This document shows, piece after piece, positions 19,360 through 28,450 of a stretch of 64,000 nucleotides of DNA (the stretch's first letter is position 1; each line of letters begins with the position of its first letter). The stretch comes from Parapedobacter tibetensis (GTDB lineage Bacteria > Bacteroidota > Bacteroidia > Sphingobacteriales > Sphingobacteriaceae): NCBI RefSeq assembly GCF_024704835.1, contig NZ_JAMXBE010000011.1:62001-126000 (forward strand), in the 5' to 3' direction. The translations under genes and the position numbers were made by a program. Below the pieces are notes generated by a model that worked only from the letters and a program-made list of their open reading frames with translations, was not told where the DNA came from and made no database searches.

Positions 19360-19893
19360 TTTGTTTGCTTTAGCGATATCTGAATTATAAAAACTAGTGT
19401 CCTGCTCGAAATCCGTGGCATTGACCCAAGGCGATTCCATTTCTTCCCCGGCCATATATCGCTCATAAAAATCCCGATTATTCTTGGCAAAATAAGGGTA
19501 TTCGTCAAATATATGGCCTTTTCCAAACATCCGCGGATCTCCTTCGTCCCTTAATTTTTCAAACAGGAGTTCCTTTAAGCTTAACCTAACGGAATCATGG
19601 GCCGCTTCATTCGCCAGATTTCGGCCAGTGAGGATACTGGCCCTGGAAGGCGCACATTTGGCATTGGGGGTATACGCGTTCGTAAATAAAACCCCCTCGG
19701 CGACCACGCGGTCAAATGCCGGGGTCTGCAGCCACTCGCATCCGTACGCACTCATATAGGGAAAAGATGCATCATCCGCCAATGCGAATAAGATATTGGA
19801 TCGCTTGGGCTTTTCCTCTTGGTTTTCGCGGTCACTTTTATGTGAATACGATATTTCCATCTGGAGAAGTGAGTTTAATATTTTTCTGCGCAA
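19360..19893 (-). pseudogene. Sulfatase relic with a large internal deletion
   Basis: This frame starts with a Cys-type sulfatase N-terminus ([15 protein letters not shown], then the [13 protein letters not shown] modification motif) and jumps at about 19618 straight to the sulfatase C-terminal end ([20 protein letters not shown]). Compared with the intact paralogue at 23208-24815, the equivalent of residues 89-449 is missing, about 361 residues. Most of the substrate-binding and metal-binding residues are thus lost. Its signal peptide is gone too, replaced by out-of-frame GH97 sequence. The normal stop is lost and the frame runs on to 19258, overlapping the PhoD start. It cannot be an active sulfatase. 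Confidence 0.9.
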
Positions 19894-19951
19894 ATGCTGG
19901 TATTGTGCATGCCACTAAAAAAATAGTGAAGATATTGCTTAAAACGTTCAT
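19838..19951 (-). pseudogene. 5' head of a lost GH97 glycoside hydrolase gene
   Basis: A 37-codon frame starts at ATG 19951 with a signal peptide ([20 protein letters not shown], cleavage after AQ). It continues [15 protein letters not shown], the typical mature N-terminus of family GH97 (alpha-glucosidase/alpha-galactosidase). A stop at 19838 then interrupts it and the sequence passes into the sulfatase relic in a different frame. The remaining ~600 residues of a GH97 are absent. This is a deletion junction rather than a gene. Confidence 0.7.
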
Positions 19952-20111
19952 AATATTGCGATTCCGTTGATTCGACTCTTTGCGTTTATTGACATGCAAT
20001 ATAATAAAACCGTCCGAATCGTGCTAATCGTCGCAATTTAATGCCGTTTTATAATTTTTAAGGATAAGCTTCTAATTCTTTGACAACAGGCTTAAGGTCT
20101 GCATCGGCTTC

Positions 20112-21737
20112 TTATTTCTCCTTCGACGTTGCCGACAAATAGCTGTCGATGTATTTTTGATCGTTCGCATCCGAGTCCTTATACTTTTTGCGAAGCTCAT
20201 CCAGCTTTGTATGCATTTCTTCCCGGATGCCCTTATAAGATGGATCATCGTACACATTGTGCATCTCATGCGGATCCTTCTCCAGGTCATATAGTTCCCA
20301 CTCGTCGATATCGTAATAGAAATGGATCAGTTTGTAGCGGTCCGTACGGATACCATAGTGGCGCTTGACCATGTGGATTGATGGATATTCGTAGTAGGTA
20401 TAATAGATGGCATCCCGCCAATCCTTCGTTTTCCCTGATACCAGCTCCCTGAACGATTCGCCTTGCATGTCTGCCGGAATCTGCGACCCAGCATAGTCCA
20501 GGAATGTCGGCGCGAAATCCAGATTCTGTACCAGTGCATCGAGCTTCGTGCCTGCCTTGATCTCTTTTGGATAGCGGATCATCAGTGGTGTACGGAGCGA
20601 TTCTTCATACATGAACCGCTTATCGAACCAACCATGCTCACCCATGTAGAAGCCCTGGTCTGATGTATATATCACAATTGTATTTTCATCCAGCCCGTTT
20701 TCTTTCAAGTAGTCCAGCATCCTGCCCACCCCATCGTCCACAGCGGCGATCGTTGCCAAGTAGTCCTGCATGTAGCGCTGGTAACGCCACCGCATCACAT
20801 CTTCCTCCGACATCGAAGGGTAGCGCTTCTTGAAATCCTCGTTGATCGGATCGTAAACTGCATCCCATGCCACACGCTGGGACGAATCCATCCGCCCTAG
20901 GTTATTATTGTAGGCATTTTTATCCCAGTTCAACGTACTCGGTATACCCAATTCATCCATCACCTCCGGTTTGATCTTCGAATCACCTGCCCAGTTCATG
21001 TCTTTAAGGATATTCATCTCGGCCGATTTAGCGGCCGTACCGCGGTCCTCATAGTCATCGAACAAGGTCTCCGGTTCCGGAAATTTCATCTTGGTGTATT
21101 CTTGATAATGCCGCTCGGCAGGTAGCCATTCGCGATGAGGGGCTTTCTGATGATACAATAAACAGAACGGCTTGTCCTTATCCCGTCCTTCCAGCCATTC
21201 CAGCGCCAAGTCCGTCGTGATATCGGTTACATAGCCGTGTATCTGTTCCTTCTTGCCGTTTACGATGAAATCCGGATTGTAATACTGCCCCTGCCCCGGC
21301 ACCACCGCGGAATAGTCAAACCCCTGTGGCAAACCATCCATGTGGATCTTGCCCACCATGGCTGTCTGGTAGCCAGCACGCTGGAGCAATTTGGGAAAAT
21401 TGTCCTGCTCCCAGTTGAAATGCTGCACGTTGTCCACTTTACCGTTAAGAAAACTATGTTTGCCCGTCAACAGCACAGCCCGACTTGGCGCACACAATGA
21501 ATTGGTCACCGTTGCGCGCGTGAAAAGTGCTCCTTCGGCCGCAATCCGGTCTATGTTCGGCGTTTTATTTATTCCGTAGCCATAGGCGCTCACCGCCTGG
21601 TAGCCATGGTCGTCGCTCATGATGTAAACAATATTGGGACGTACGTCCTTCTTGTTTTCAGGTTGTGCACAAGACATAACAGCCCCTACAATGATAAATC
21701 CTATGGAATGCCAAACGCTAACAGTTGTTCTCATCAT
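20112..21737 (-). CDS. Type I sulfatase, lipoprotein
   Basis: This 541-residue formylglycine-dependent sulfate ester hydrolase has a signal ending VMSC (Cys23), suggesting lipid anchoring. RPNIVYIMSDDHG carries the Ca2+-ligand Asp pair. The modification motif is LCAPSRAVLLTGKH with Cys82 to be converted to formylglycine. Later motifs are GYQTAMVGKIHMDG and VIYTSDQGFYMGEHGWFDKR, the second metal site. NSLCAPSRAVLLTGKHS and the FPKLLQRAGYQTAMVGK run resemble sulfatases of the S1_11 type (GlcNAc-6-sulfatase-like), but subfamily assignment from memory is weak. Its start overlaps the stop of the next sulfatase upstream by 4 bp (ATGA), so the two are translationally coupled. Confidence 0.92.
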   Translation of the reverse strand: MMRTTVSVWHSIGFIIVGAVMSCAQPENKKDVRPNIVYIMSDDHGYQAVSAYGYGINKTPNIDRIAAEGALFTRATVTNSLCAPSRAVLLTGKHSFLNGKVDNVQHFNWEQDNFPKLLQRAGYQTAMVGKIHMDGLPQGFDYSAVVPGQGQYYNPDFIVNGKKEQIHGYVTDITTDLALEWLEGRDKDKPFCLLYHQKAPHREWLPAERHYQEYTKMKFPEPETLFDDYEDRGTAAKSAEMNILKDMNWAGDSKIKPEVMDELGIPSTLNWDKNAYNNNLGRMDSSQRVAWDAVYDPINEDFKKRYPSMSEEDVMRWRYQRYMQDYLATIAAVDDGVGRMLDYLKENGLDENTIVIYTSDQGFYMGEHGWFDKRFMYEESLRTPLMIRYPKEIKAGTKLDALVQNLDFAPTFLDYAGSQIPADMQGESFRELVSGKTKDWRDAIYYTYYEYPSIHMVKRHYGIRTDRYKLIHFYYDIDEWELYDLEKDPHEMHNVYDDPSYKGIREEMHTKLDELRKKYKDSDANDQKYIDSYLSATSKEK

Positions 21738-23110
21738 CGTTGTACGCTATTGAGCCACGATTTGTGCAGGTTGAATAATTCCATTACTTTTTCCGGATGT
21801 TTTTCAGCGAGATTTATTGCCTCACCGATATCTGATGGTAAATGTACCAAAAATAGCCGGTCTTTCCCATTGAAGTCCGCATTCCACTTAGGATTAGGAT
21901 CCGTGGGATTGCCCAATAATTTCCAGTCCCCCTTCCGCACAGCCCAGCTGCTGGTACTGTCATCATAGGATCCGGTCTGCCAATGCAACTCACGCGGTGG
22001 TGCGTCCCGGTGGTTTTCCATCAGGAGAGGGAGCAAATTGACACCTTCAACCCCCTCTTGCTCGTACTTAGCGCCGGTGATGGTAACGATTGTAGGAAAC
22101 CAATCCATTCCAGATGCAACAACATCACTCTCCACTCCTTTGGGAACAAGCTTTGGATAGCTAATGATCGCCGGCACTCTGATCCCTCCCTCGAACATAC
22201 TGAATTTGCCGCCGCGATAAGGACCGGAATTCCCGCCCCCAAAAAATGCACGTTCTTCGTAGGAATGGCCGTGATCTGATTGGAACACAATTACTGTGTT
22301 CTCCAGCTGTCCAGTTTCTTCCAGTTTTTTCATTACCTGTCCGATGCGTTCATCCAGAGTCGATACAAACGCAGCGTACTCCTTTCGAGGCGAGGCAAGG
22401 TTTTTATAATAATCCAGCCACTTTTGTGTGCCTTGATAGGGATAATGTGGCACATTGGCTGCCCAATAAATAAAAAAGGGCTGACTCCGCCTTTGGTCGA
22501 TAATCGCATTGATTTCCGTTACCATTAAGTCCGGAAAATAAGCTCCTGGTCTGTACAGCTCCTGTTCATTTTGGTATAAATCATGTTTGTTTGGGCCACT
22601 CCAAAAAAAGAAATGAGAATAGTTATCAATACAACCCCGCTGATGGCCGAAAAAATAGTCGAACCCCTGTGCATTTGGAAGTTTGTCCGGTGCGTGGCCT
22701 AAGTGCCACTTGCCCACCAGCGCTGTATAGTAGCCATTGCTTTTCAGCATTTCCGCCATGGTTACTTCCGAAGAGGGCAATCCTCTGGTCATGCCAGGGT
22801 CCTTTTCCGGAATGGGCACATTCCCTGGCAATCCCGCTCCCAGGTTAGATTTTCCTGTCAATAGTCCCGCTCGGGAGGGGGAGCATACCGGCGCAACAGC
22901 ATAGAATTGGGTGAACCGAATGCCGTTGCTGGCTAAACGGTCGAGGTTTGGCGTTGCCAAGTCATCCGCCCCATAGAAGTTCAAATCCATGGTTCCCAAA
23001 TCATCGGCCAAAATAACAATGACATTTGGCCTGGATTGTGCCCAAACTATCGTATTAAGGCCATTTAATATGACCAATCCAATGAATACAATTCTCTTTA
23101 ATTTTCCCAT
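21734..23110 (-). CDS. Type I sulfatase (arylsulfatase A-like)
   Basis: This 458-residue exported sulfatase has a Sec signal ending IVWAQ. RPNVIVILADDLG provides the first metal ligands. The active-site motif is VCSPSRAGLLTGKS with Cys76 as the formylglycine residue. YYTALVGKWHLGH and IVFQSDHGHS follow. The overall pattern (LNFYGADDLATPNLDRLA, GFDYFFGHQRGCIDNYSH) is that of arylsulfatase A-like enzymes. It lies directly downstream of a deletion scar that holds the last codons of a lost SusD gene, so it formerly followed a SusD gene. It overlaps the next sulfatase by 4 bp. The sulfate position and sugar cannot be read from sequence. Confidence 0.92.
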   Translation of the reverse strand: MGKLKRIVFIGLVILNGLNTIVWAQSRPNVIVILADDLGTMDLNFYGADDLATPNLDRLASNGIRFTQFYAVAPVCSPSRAGLLTGKSNLGAGLPGNVPIPEKDPGMTRGLPSSEVTMAEMLKSNGYYTALVGKWHLGHAPDKLPNAQGFDYFFGHQRGCIDNYSHFFFWSGPNKHDLYQNEQELYRPGAYFPDLMVTEINAIIDQRRSQPFFIYWAANVPHYPYQGTQKWLDYYKNLASPRKEYAAFVSTLDERIGQVMKKLEETGQLENTVIVFQSDHGHSYEERAFFGGGNSGPYRGGKFSMFEGGIRVPAIISYPKLVPKGVESDVVASGMDWFPTIVTITGAKYEQEGVEGVNLLPLLMENHRDAPPRELHWQTGSYDDSTSSWAVRKGDWKLLGNPTDPNPKWNADFNGKDRLFLVHLPSDIGEAINLAEKHPEKVMELFNLHKSWLNSVQR

Positions 23111-23125
23111 TTTTAAACAACTTAT

Positions 23126-23167
23126 TTACCAATTAGGGTTTTGCTCGAGTTCGGGGTTCAAATCACT
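23126..23167 (-). pseudogene. C-terminal tail of a vanished SusD gene
   Basis: The codons just before the TAA at 23126-23128 read DLNPELEQNPNW, the characteristic terminal motif of SusD proteins (compare NPLMEQNPGYQ and NPALGQNPGW elsewhere in the window). Nothing else of a SusD gene is present. This tail is joined directly to a PhoD 5' fragment, marking a deletion. Confidence 0.75.
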
Positions 23168-23211
23168 ATCATCGCAACGCCGATGGTTTTGATCGCATTT
23201 CTCCGTTTCAT
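23158..23211 (-). pseudogene. Truncated 5' end of a second PhoD gene
   Basis: ATG 23211 opens a 17-codon frame, [17 protein letters not shown], whose first 14 residues are identical to the PhoD start at 19346. Homology stops near codon 15 and a TGA at 23158-23160 follows. The ATG overlaps the sulfatase stop (ATGA), which shows the original sulfatase-PhoD translational coupling. It is a scar, not a functional gene. Confidence 0.85.
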
Positions 23212-24815
23212 TTATTTGCTTTTGCGGTATCTGAACTATAAAAACTCGTATCCGGTTCGAAATCGGTGGCATTGACCCAAGGCGATTCCATTTCCTCCCC
23301 GGCCATATATCGCTCGTAAAAATTCCGGTTATTTTTGGCAAAATAAAGATATTCGTCAAACACATGGCCTTCACCGGCCATCCGCGGATCTTCTTCTTCC
23401 CTCAATTTTTCAAACAGCAGTGCCTTCAATGCCATTCTAGTGGAATCATAGCTCGCCTTGCTCGCCAAGTTCTGTACGCATTCCGGATCCGTATCGATCC
23501 GGTATAGTTCTTCTTGGGGCCTCCTCCCAAAGGATTGATCCCAGTAGCGATCCACTCCTGTTTGCCTTCGTCGGTTTAGGATCACCGTTTTCGTCGGGCT
23601 GCCATCGGTATTCAGGTAACCCGTTTCTGGATTGCCCGCGGGCCACCGTGCCGTTTCGAAGTTATGCAAGTAGATAAATCCATCCTTCACGATCCCCCGG
23701 ATGGGATATCCCCAGTCATGTGGCCTCCCCACATCATGGCGTTCCTTGCCGATCAGCACGAAATCCCGGTCGGGGTCAATTTGGCCGGATGAATCACTGT
23801 AAAAAATATCCGTGAGGCTGCTACCTGTAATTGGCTCCATGCCGCTTGCTGCCGCTGAGATACCTGCCAGTTCCAGAAAAGTTGGCGCCAGGTCTACGAA
23901 GCTGACCAGATCGTGCACCTGCCGGCCTGGTTTTTTGATCCCGTCTGCCCACATCACGGCAAGCGGCAGGTGGTTGGAATATTCATACGCTTGCCCCTTA
24001 ATGCGAGGAAACGGCATGCCGTTGTCCGCCGTTACCACCACTAAGGTATTCTCCAGTTCGCCCCGTTCTTCCAGCAATTCGAGCATCTGCTGCAAATGCC
24101 TGTCGAAATGCTCCAGCTCAAACGCATAATCCAGCATGTCGGCCCTTACGGTATCATTGTCGGGCCAAAAATCCGGCACCTTCGTGATGTCGCCAACCTG
24201 CTTACCGCCTTTTTCAATACCTGATCTAAACTCATAGCCCCGGTGCGGCTCGGTTGATCCATACCAAAAACAGAAGGGTTCGCCATCGGGCTTTGCATCC
24301 AGGAACGCTTTGAAATTTCCCGCGTAATCGTTGGTGTTGATGCCTGTAGTGGGTGCGGCAAGCGTATGCTGGTTGTATGCCTTGCCCGTGAGCTGCCGTT
24401 TTGCGCCGTTTACCTCGCCCGGATCACCGGGCGCCCAGCCTTTGGCTGTATAACCGGTATGGTAGCCGTGTGCCGTCAGGGCCTCCGCATACGTTTTGAA
24501 CTTAGCCGGGAAGAACGCCCCATGGTTTGCGGCTTCTTCCAGCTGCCAGGAGTTTCTACCGGTAAGGATACTCGCCCTGGAGGGTGCACATTTGGCGTTG
24601 GGCGTATACGCGTTGGTAAACAAAATACCCTCCTCGGCTACCCGGTCAAATGCAGGAGTTTGCAACCAATCGCTCCCCATCATATACGCATAAGAAGCAT
24701 CATCCGCCAATGCGAATAAAATATTGGGTTTCTTGGGCTTTCCCTTTTGGCCTTCGCCCATGGAGCAAGCCACCAAACCGAGTGTGAGCGTAAAAAAGAG
24801 CAGTTTTTTCTTCAT
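23208..24815 (-). CDS. Type I sulfatase, lipoprotein (intact paralogue of the relic)
   Basis: This 535-residue sulfatase has a lipobox LVACS (Cys17). [17 protein letters not shown] contains the first metal ligands. [16 protein letters not shown] holds Cys76, the formylglycine site. [13 protein letters not shown] and [15 protein letters not shown] follow, and [16 protein letters not shown] provides the second metal site. Its N- and C-terminal ends match the deleted relic at 19360-19893 closely, in protein and in DNA. It is the functional member of that duplicated pair, and it lost the PhoD partner that once followed it. The 13-bp gap to the upstream sulfatase fits one operon. The sugar specificity is unknown; heparan-type or other uronate-linked substrates are possible. 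Confidence 0.92.
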   Translation of the reverse strand: MKKKLLFFTLTLGLVACSMGEGQKGKPKKPNILFALADDASYAYMMGSDWLQTPAFDRVAEEGILFTNAYTPNAKCAPSRASILTGRNSWQLEEAANHGAFFPAKFKTYAEALTAHGYHTGYTAKGWAPGDPGEVNGAKRQLTGKAYNQHTLAAPTTGINTNDYAGNFKAFLDAKPDGEPFCFWYGSTEPHRGYEFRSGIEKGGKQVGDITKVPDFWPDNDTVRADMLDYAFELEHFDRHLQQMLELLEERGELENTLVVVTADNGMPFPRIKGQAYEYSNHLPLAVMWADGIKKPGRQVHDLVSFVDLAPTFLELAGISAAASGMEPITGSSLTDIFYSDSSGQIDPDRDFVLIGKERHDVGRPHDWGYPIRGIVKDGFIYLHNFETARWPAGNPETGYLNTDGSPTKTVILNRRRQTGVDRYWDQSFGRRPQEELYRIDTDPECVQNLASKASYDSTRMALKALLFEKLREEEDPRMAGEGHVFDEYLYFAKNNRNFYERYMAGEEMESPWVNATDFEPDTSFYSSDTAKANK

Positions 24816-24828
24816 TTTGTCAATTCGT

Positions 24829-26343
24829 TTATTGTTTGGCTTCCGGATGAGTGTTCAATAGCTTCCGGAGTGCAGCAACGACCTCCGGCCGTTGGTCTGC
24901 TATATTTTCATGTTCGACAGGTCCGTCTTGGTAGTCGTATAGTTCCAACTCCGCGGATTGGGGATCTGCACCGATTTTTTTCCATTCCACCAAGCGATAC
25001 CGATCCGTTCGGATGGCCCGGCCTAACCGCCCTCCCCGTGGGAAGCAATGGTACACATGGTCTCGAATGTGTACTTCAGGGTGTTGGAGTACGGATACCA
25101 TGCTCAGGCCGTCAAACGGCTGTAGTACGCCCGGTTTGTCCAATCCGGCGAGCGCTGCCAATGTGGGGTAGATATCCACCGTTTCGGCCGGCTGATCGGT
25201 ATGGGTACCGGGCCGTGTAATACCGGGGGCACATACGATTAGGGGGATCCGGCAGGCAAGCTCATAATTGACGTGCTTCGTCCAGATACCAAGCTCCCCA
25301 AGATGAAACCCATGGTCGCCCCAGAATACCACGATGGTATTTTCATCCAGATCAAGGGCTTCCAACTCCTGCAATACTTTCCCGATCTGCGTATCCACAT
25401 AACTGACGCCAGCGTAGTAACCGTGGATCAGCTTGCGCGTGAGGTGGGCAGGAAACGGATCCTGCTCTGACGATAGTGGGATGGGACTGTACTGGCTGAT
25501 TTCGACATCCCGCTTGCCAGCATAGTCCGGCGCACCCTTTGGCGCTTTTTCATAGAAGGGCATGGGGAGTTTTTCGGGGTCATATCGATCCCAATACTTT
25601 TGGGGTACGGAAAAGGGGAGGTGCGGACGTGCGAACCCTATGGCAAGGAAAAAAGGTTGTTCCGGATTTTTCTTTAATGCCCGCAACCGCTGGATAGCGC
25701 GGTTGGCCGTCCGGCCATCAGCATAGGCATCATCTTCCACCTCCGGCGATTCCCAGGCCGGTCCACGGATAAGTGTCTTCGCAAGGTCCTTGTCTCTATT
25801 TCCGAAAAGCGCTTCTTCGCGGGTCAGCTTGCCACCGGTGCTGGCGGGGTCTACATACTCAACCACCAGGTCTTTGTGGTGGGGTACACTCCAGGAAGCG
25901 GTATCATTATAACTGCCGTGGCCAATGTGGTAGACCTTACCCATGGACTCGCAGTGGTATCCGTTTTGTTTGAAGTACTGCGGCAGCGTGACCGCCTCTG
26001 GGTAAAGCTTCCGGAAATCCCGGCCAAAGGTGTAAATACCTGTTGATGAAGATCGGCTGCCCAACATCAGATTGTAACGCGAAGGGCCGCAGACCGCCTG
26101 ATTCGCATACGCGTGGTTGAACTGCATGCCCTTAGATGCTAGTCGGTCTATATTTGGTGTGATTGCCACCGGATCACCATAGCTACCCGTGGCGGGCTTC
26201 AGGTCATCTACCAATATCAACAAGACATTGGGCCGGCGGGCTGCCGGTTGCTGGGCGGAGGCGTCATGTCGCCCTGCAATCATTAGCAGGTACAAAACGA
26301 GTAAGTAAGTTGGTTTCATGGATCGTTGCCGTAAGTATTTCAT
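24829..26343 (-). CDS. Type I sulfatase, iduronate-2-sulfatase-like
   Basis: This 504-residue exported sulfatase has a signal ending [19 protein letters not shown] has the metal ligands. [19 protein letters not shown] carries Cys85 as formylglycine, with Leu-Gly in place of the usual Thr-Gly. [32 protein letters not shown] and [15 protein letters not shown] follow. This set is typical of iduronate-2-sulfatase-like enzymes, which remove 2-O-sulfate from uronic acids, so it is the best hint that the substrate carries a sulfated uronate. An ATG at 26319 ([12 protein letters not shown]) is an alternative start eight residues in. It begins 3 bp after the preceding gene's stop, so translation is probably coupled. 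Confidence 0.92.
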   Translation of the reverse strand: MKYLRQRSMKPTYLLVLYLLMIAGRHDASAQQPAARRPNVLLILVDDLKPATGSYGDPVAITPNIDRLASKGMQFNHAYANQAVCGPSRYNLMLGSRSSSTGIYTFGRDFRKLYPEAVTLPQYFKQNGYHCESMGKVYHIGHGSYNDTASWSVPHHKDLVVEYVDPASTGGKLTREEALFGNRDKDLAKTLIRGPAWESPEVEDDAYADGRTANRAIQRLRALKKNPEQPFFLAIGFARPHLPFSVPQKYWDRYDPEKLPMPFYEKAPKGAPDYAGKRDVEISQYSPIPLSSEQDPFPAHLTRKLIHGYYAGVSYVDTQIGKVLQELEALDLDENTIVVFWGDHGFHLGELGIWTKHVNYELACRIPLIVCAPGITRPGTHTDQPAETVDIYPTLAALAGLDKPGVLQPFDGLSMVSVLQHPEVHIRDHVYHCFPRGGRLGRAIRTDRYRLVEWKKIGADPQSAELELYDYQDGPVEHENIADQRPEVVAALRKLLNTHPEAKQ

Positions 26344-26346
26344 CGC

Positions 26347-28431
26347 CTATAATTTCACCCCCATTTCGTCAAATCTAGCGGCAGCATTCAGAAAATGTGC
26401 CGTGATCCAGAATACCGTCCACGATTCGGCATAGCCGCCGCGCAGTGCATAAACATCCGTGACTTCGCCCCGCTGCGCAAAGTTTGTCTGCTGCAGTTGT
26501 TCGCCCTGGCTACCGGAGGGGTCAATCAATTGGCCACAGCTGAGAAACATGATTTTTGCTAGCTGCTGTAACCGTGGATCATCCAGATATTCGCCTAACT
26601 TGTATATTTCTGGGCTATACAATACGCCATAGATATCGACGTGCTGGTTCTGGGGCGACACAACGGTCCACCCCCGGGTTTTCAACCCATGGTCGGCAAG
26701 CCTGCCCGGAGGCAGCGGGATGTCCCATACCACCGTGTAGCTCAGGCATACCTCGCCCGCGTGTTTGGCCCACGCGAGGTACTTTTTTTCATCCAGGTGT
26801 TCGTACAGCGTTAAGAAACCCTGGAAAGCCGCCCATGCCCCCTCCTTGTCTTCACCTGTGGCATCCAGCGTGCCGCCCCAGTAGGGTTCTTCCATCGAAA
26901 GGTGCCTATCCGCATAATGGGTTGCTGCCTTGACCGCCGCATCCTTGTACGACGCTGTACCGAACAGCGAATGGGCAATGATCAACGGGGCGATATAAAA
27001 TCCCTCCGCTGTGGAGCGGGGGTACCACTTTGGATCGAGGATGCGCGCCGAGGCGAAATCACACGCCTCAATCAGAAACGCCTCCCACTTGGCCGACTGG
27101 TATTGCCCGTTGGCTCGGGCCGACCGTATGGCACTGGCGAAATTATACATGGCCTGCCCCACGGAAACATGATCACTTTTGGTCCATATTCCTTTGCGGA
27201 TGTTATAGTTTACTGAAAAGCCCGCCTCTTCAGACGGGTTGGTTGTGGTCAGAAAATCCAGCGACTTCTGCACCATCCGATGGATGTCGTGGTCATCCCC
27301 GGCTTGAAATTCCCGAAGATGTTGCAGTGAGTACCCCGGTGATGCCGCCTGACCGCACCAGCCCATCACGATGTGTTGACGATCTGCGGGTTCATACATG
27401 TTGAACCCCGCCACCGAATCGTCCTCAACATACCGGGATACCGCCATTCGGTATTTGGCTCCAACGATATCCGCGAACGCTGGCAATCCGCTATCGGAAT
27501 AGGGTTCATGGAGCTCCAACGCGTCGTACAGCGGCTTCTGGAAACCCGTGCCTTTGCGGGCTATCGGGAACACATCCAAATAAAAAGTTTTCTCGATGAC
27601 CATGCCAGGCGAGGCTGTAAAGTAAGTATCGTTGTACTCCACCGGGGCTTTTTGCGTGGCCTTCGCTACGCTGCGCCTGCCATTGTACCCCACCGGCCCC
27701 GAATACAAGACCAACTCACTGCTGCCGGAGTCTGCCAAGGCGCCCATTGACCACCAATGATCTGGGAGTCTTGGGTTCTTGACCGGGCTGGGGAGTGAAT
27801 GGACGGCTGCGCCGTATTTTTCCGCGCCGATACTGTTTTCGAGGGCAACAAAAGGCATGGGGAACCGATGCTCTTCAAACACCGCAAATTCACCGGGAAG
27901 TCCGTTGTATGATGGCACCCGACCGGGGGTGTTGGCCGTTCCAGACGGGTTGCCGTAATAGAGGATGCCCGGCATGAACACGGAGAGGTGCGCTCCCGGC
28001 ACACGCCAACGCACCGAAAGCGTCACCGAATCGAGGGCCTCCTCTCCGGTCCATTCATACCGTCTCACACACTTTACCAGCCCCTGTTCATATCGGTAGG
28101 CATCCCGGAAAATCCACTTGCCTTCCGGTAGATCCAACGAGCCTTCAAGGATATCCCAATCGCCCACTTGTTCATGCGACATAGCCTCGACATGCCGCCA
28201 TTCCGATGGCCAGTCCCCATCCCAGGCCGTCGCAATAGACCAAAGGCCTTCTTCCGGAGGTGATAGCTGGATGCCCGACACGCTTTTGACCAATGGAATA
28301 TATTGACCATCCTGCTGTTCAACTTCAAAACGGGCCTGTCCTTCAGTATCCGGCGTGCTTTGCGCCGCAACGATGCCGGACTGCACGGCCAGCCATAGAA
28401 AAATTAATGATAGTGAAGCCAATTGATGCAT
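26347..28431 (-). CDS. Unassigned exported protein with a predicted alpha/alpha-barrel
   Basis: I do not recognise the family. The ATG at 28431 gives MHQLASLSLIFLWLAVQSGI and a cleavage site at AAQS, so it is exported; the frame also extends 21 codons upstream without a signal. It is 694 residues. The first ~330 residues look like beta-sandwich sequence. The rest has the repeated aromatic-rich helices of a six-hairpin (alpha/alpha)6 barrel (for example WCGQAASPGYSLQHLREF, AAFQGFLTLYEHLDEKKYL and YAESWTVFWITAHFL). That architecture is common in glycoside hydrolases and polysaccharide lyases. Its position among sulfatases suggests a glycan-active enzyme. Catalytic residues cannot be named with confidence. 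Confidence 0.75.
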   Translation of the reverse strand: MHQLASLSLIFLWLAVQSGIVAAQSTPDTEGQARFEVEQQDGQYIPLVKSVSGIQLSPPEEGLWSIATAWDGDWPSEWRHVEAMSHEQVGDWDILEGSLDLPEGKWIFRDAYRYEQGLVKCVRRYEWTGEEALDSVTLSVRWRVPGAHLSVFMPGILYYGNPSGTANTPGRVPSYNGLPGEFAVFEEHRFPMPFVALENSIGAEKYGAAVHSLPSPVKNPRLPDHWWSMGALADSGSSELVLYSGPVGYNGRRSVAKATQKAPVEYNDTYFTASPGMVIEKTFYLDVFPIARKGTGFQKPLYDALELHEPYSDSGLPAFADIVGAKYRMAVSRYVEDDSVAGFNMYEPADRQHIVMGWCGQAASPGYSLQHLREFQAGDDHDIHRMVQKSLDFLTTTNPSEEAGFSVNYNIRKGIWTKSDHVSVGQAMYNFASAIRSARANGQYQSAKWEAFLIEACDFASARILDPKWYPRSTAEGFYIAPLIIAHSLFGTASYKDAAVKAATHYADRHLSMEEPYWGGTLDATGEDKEGAWAAFQGFLTLYEHLDEKKYLAWAKHAGEVCLSYTVVWDIPLPPGRLADHGLKTRGWTVVSPQNQHVDIYGVLYSPEIYKLGEYLDDPRLQQLAKIMFLSCGQLIDPSGSQGEQLQQTNFAQRGEVTDVYALRGGYAESWTVFWITAHFLNAAARFDEMGVKL

Positions 28432-28450
28432 GATCTGTTCTTTTTTAAAC

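Noticed and set aside
19347-19526. 60-codon N-terminal extension of PhoD
   Set aside because: It is a shadow frame through the sulfatase relic; the twin-arginine-like signal begins at ATG 19346.
19258-19893. Functional small sulfatase of 211 residues
   Set aside because: The modification motif is present, but most of the fold and the second metal site are deleted; it is a relic.
20063-20111. In-frame run after the stop of the sulfatase at 20112 (EADADLKPVVKELEAYP)
   Set aside because: It could be a lost C-terminal extension of the sulfatase, but it is short and no homologous extension was seen in the other sulfatases.
23158-23211. 17-codon PhoD head as a regulatory leader peptide
   Set aside because: Identity with the PhoD N-terminus and abrupt loss of homology fit a truncated gene better than a leader peptide.
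23126-23374. 82-codon ORF read as a gene
   Set aside because: It is mainly a shadow of the sulfatase C-terminus in another frame; only its last codons (SusD tail) are meaningful.
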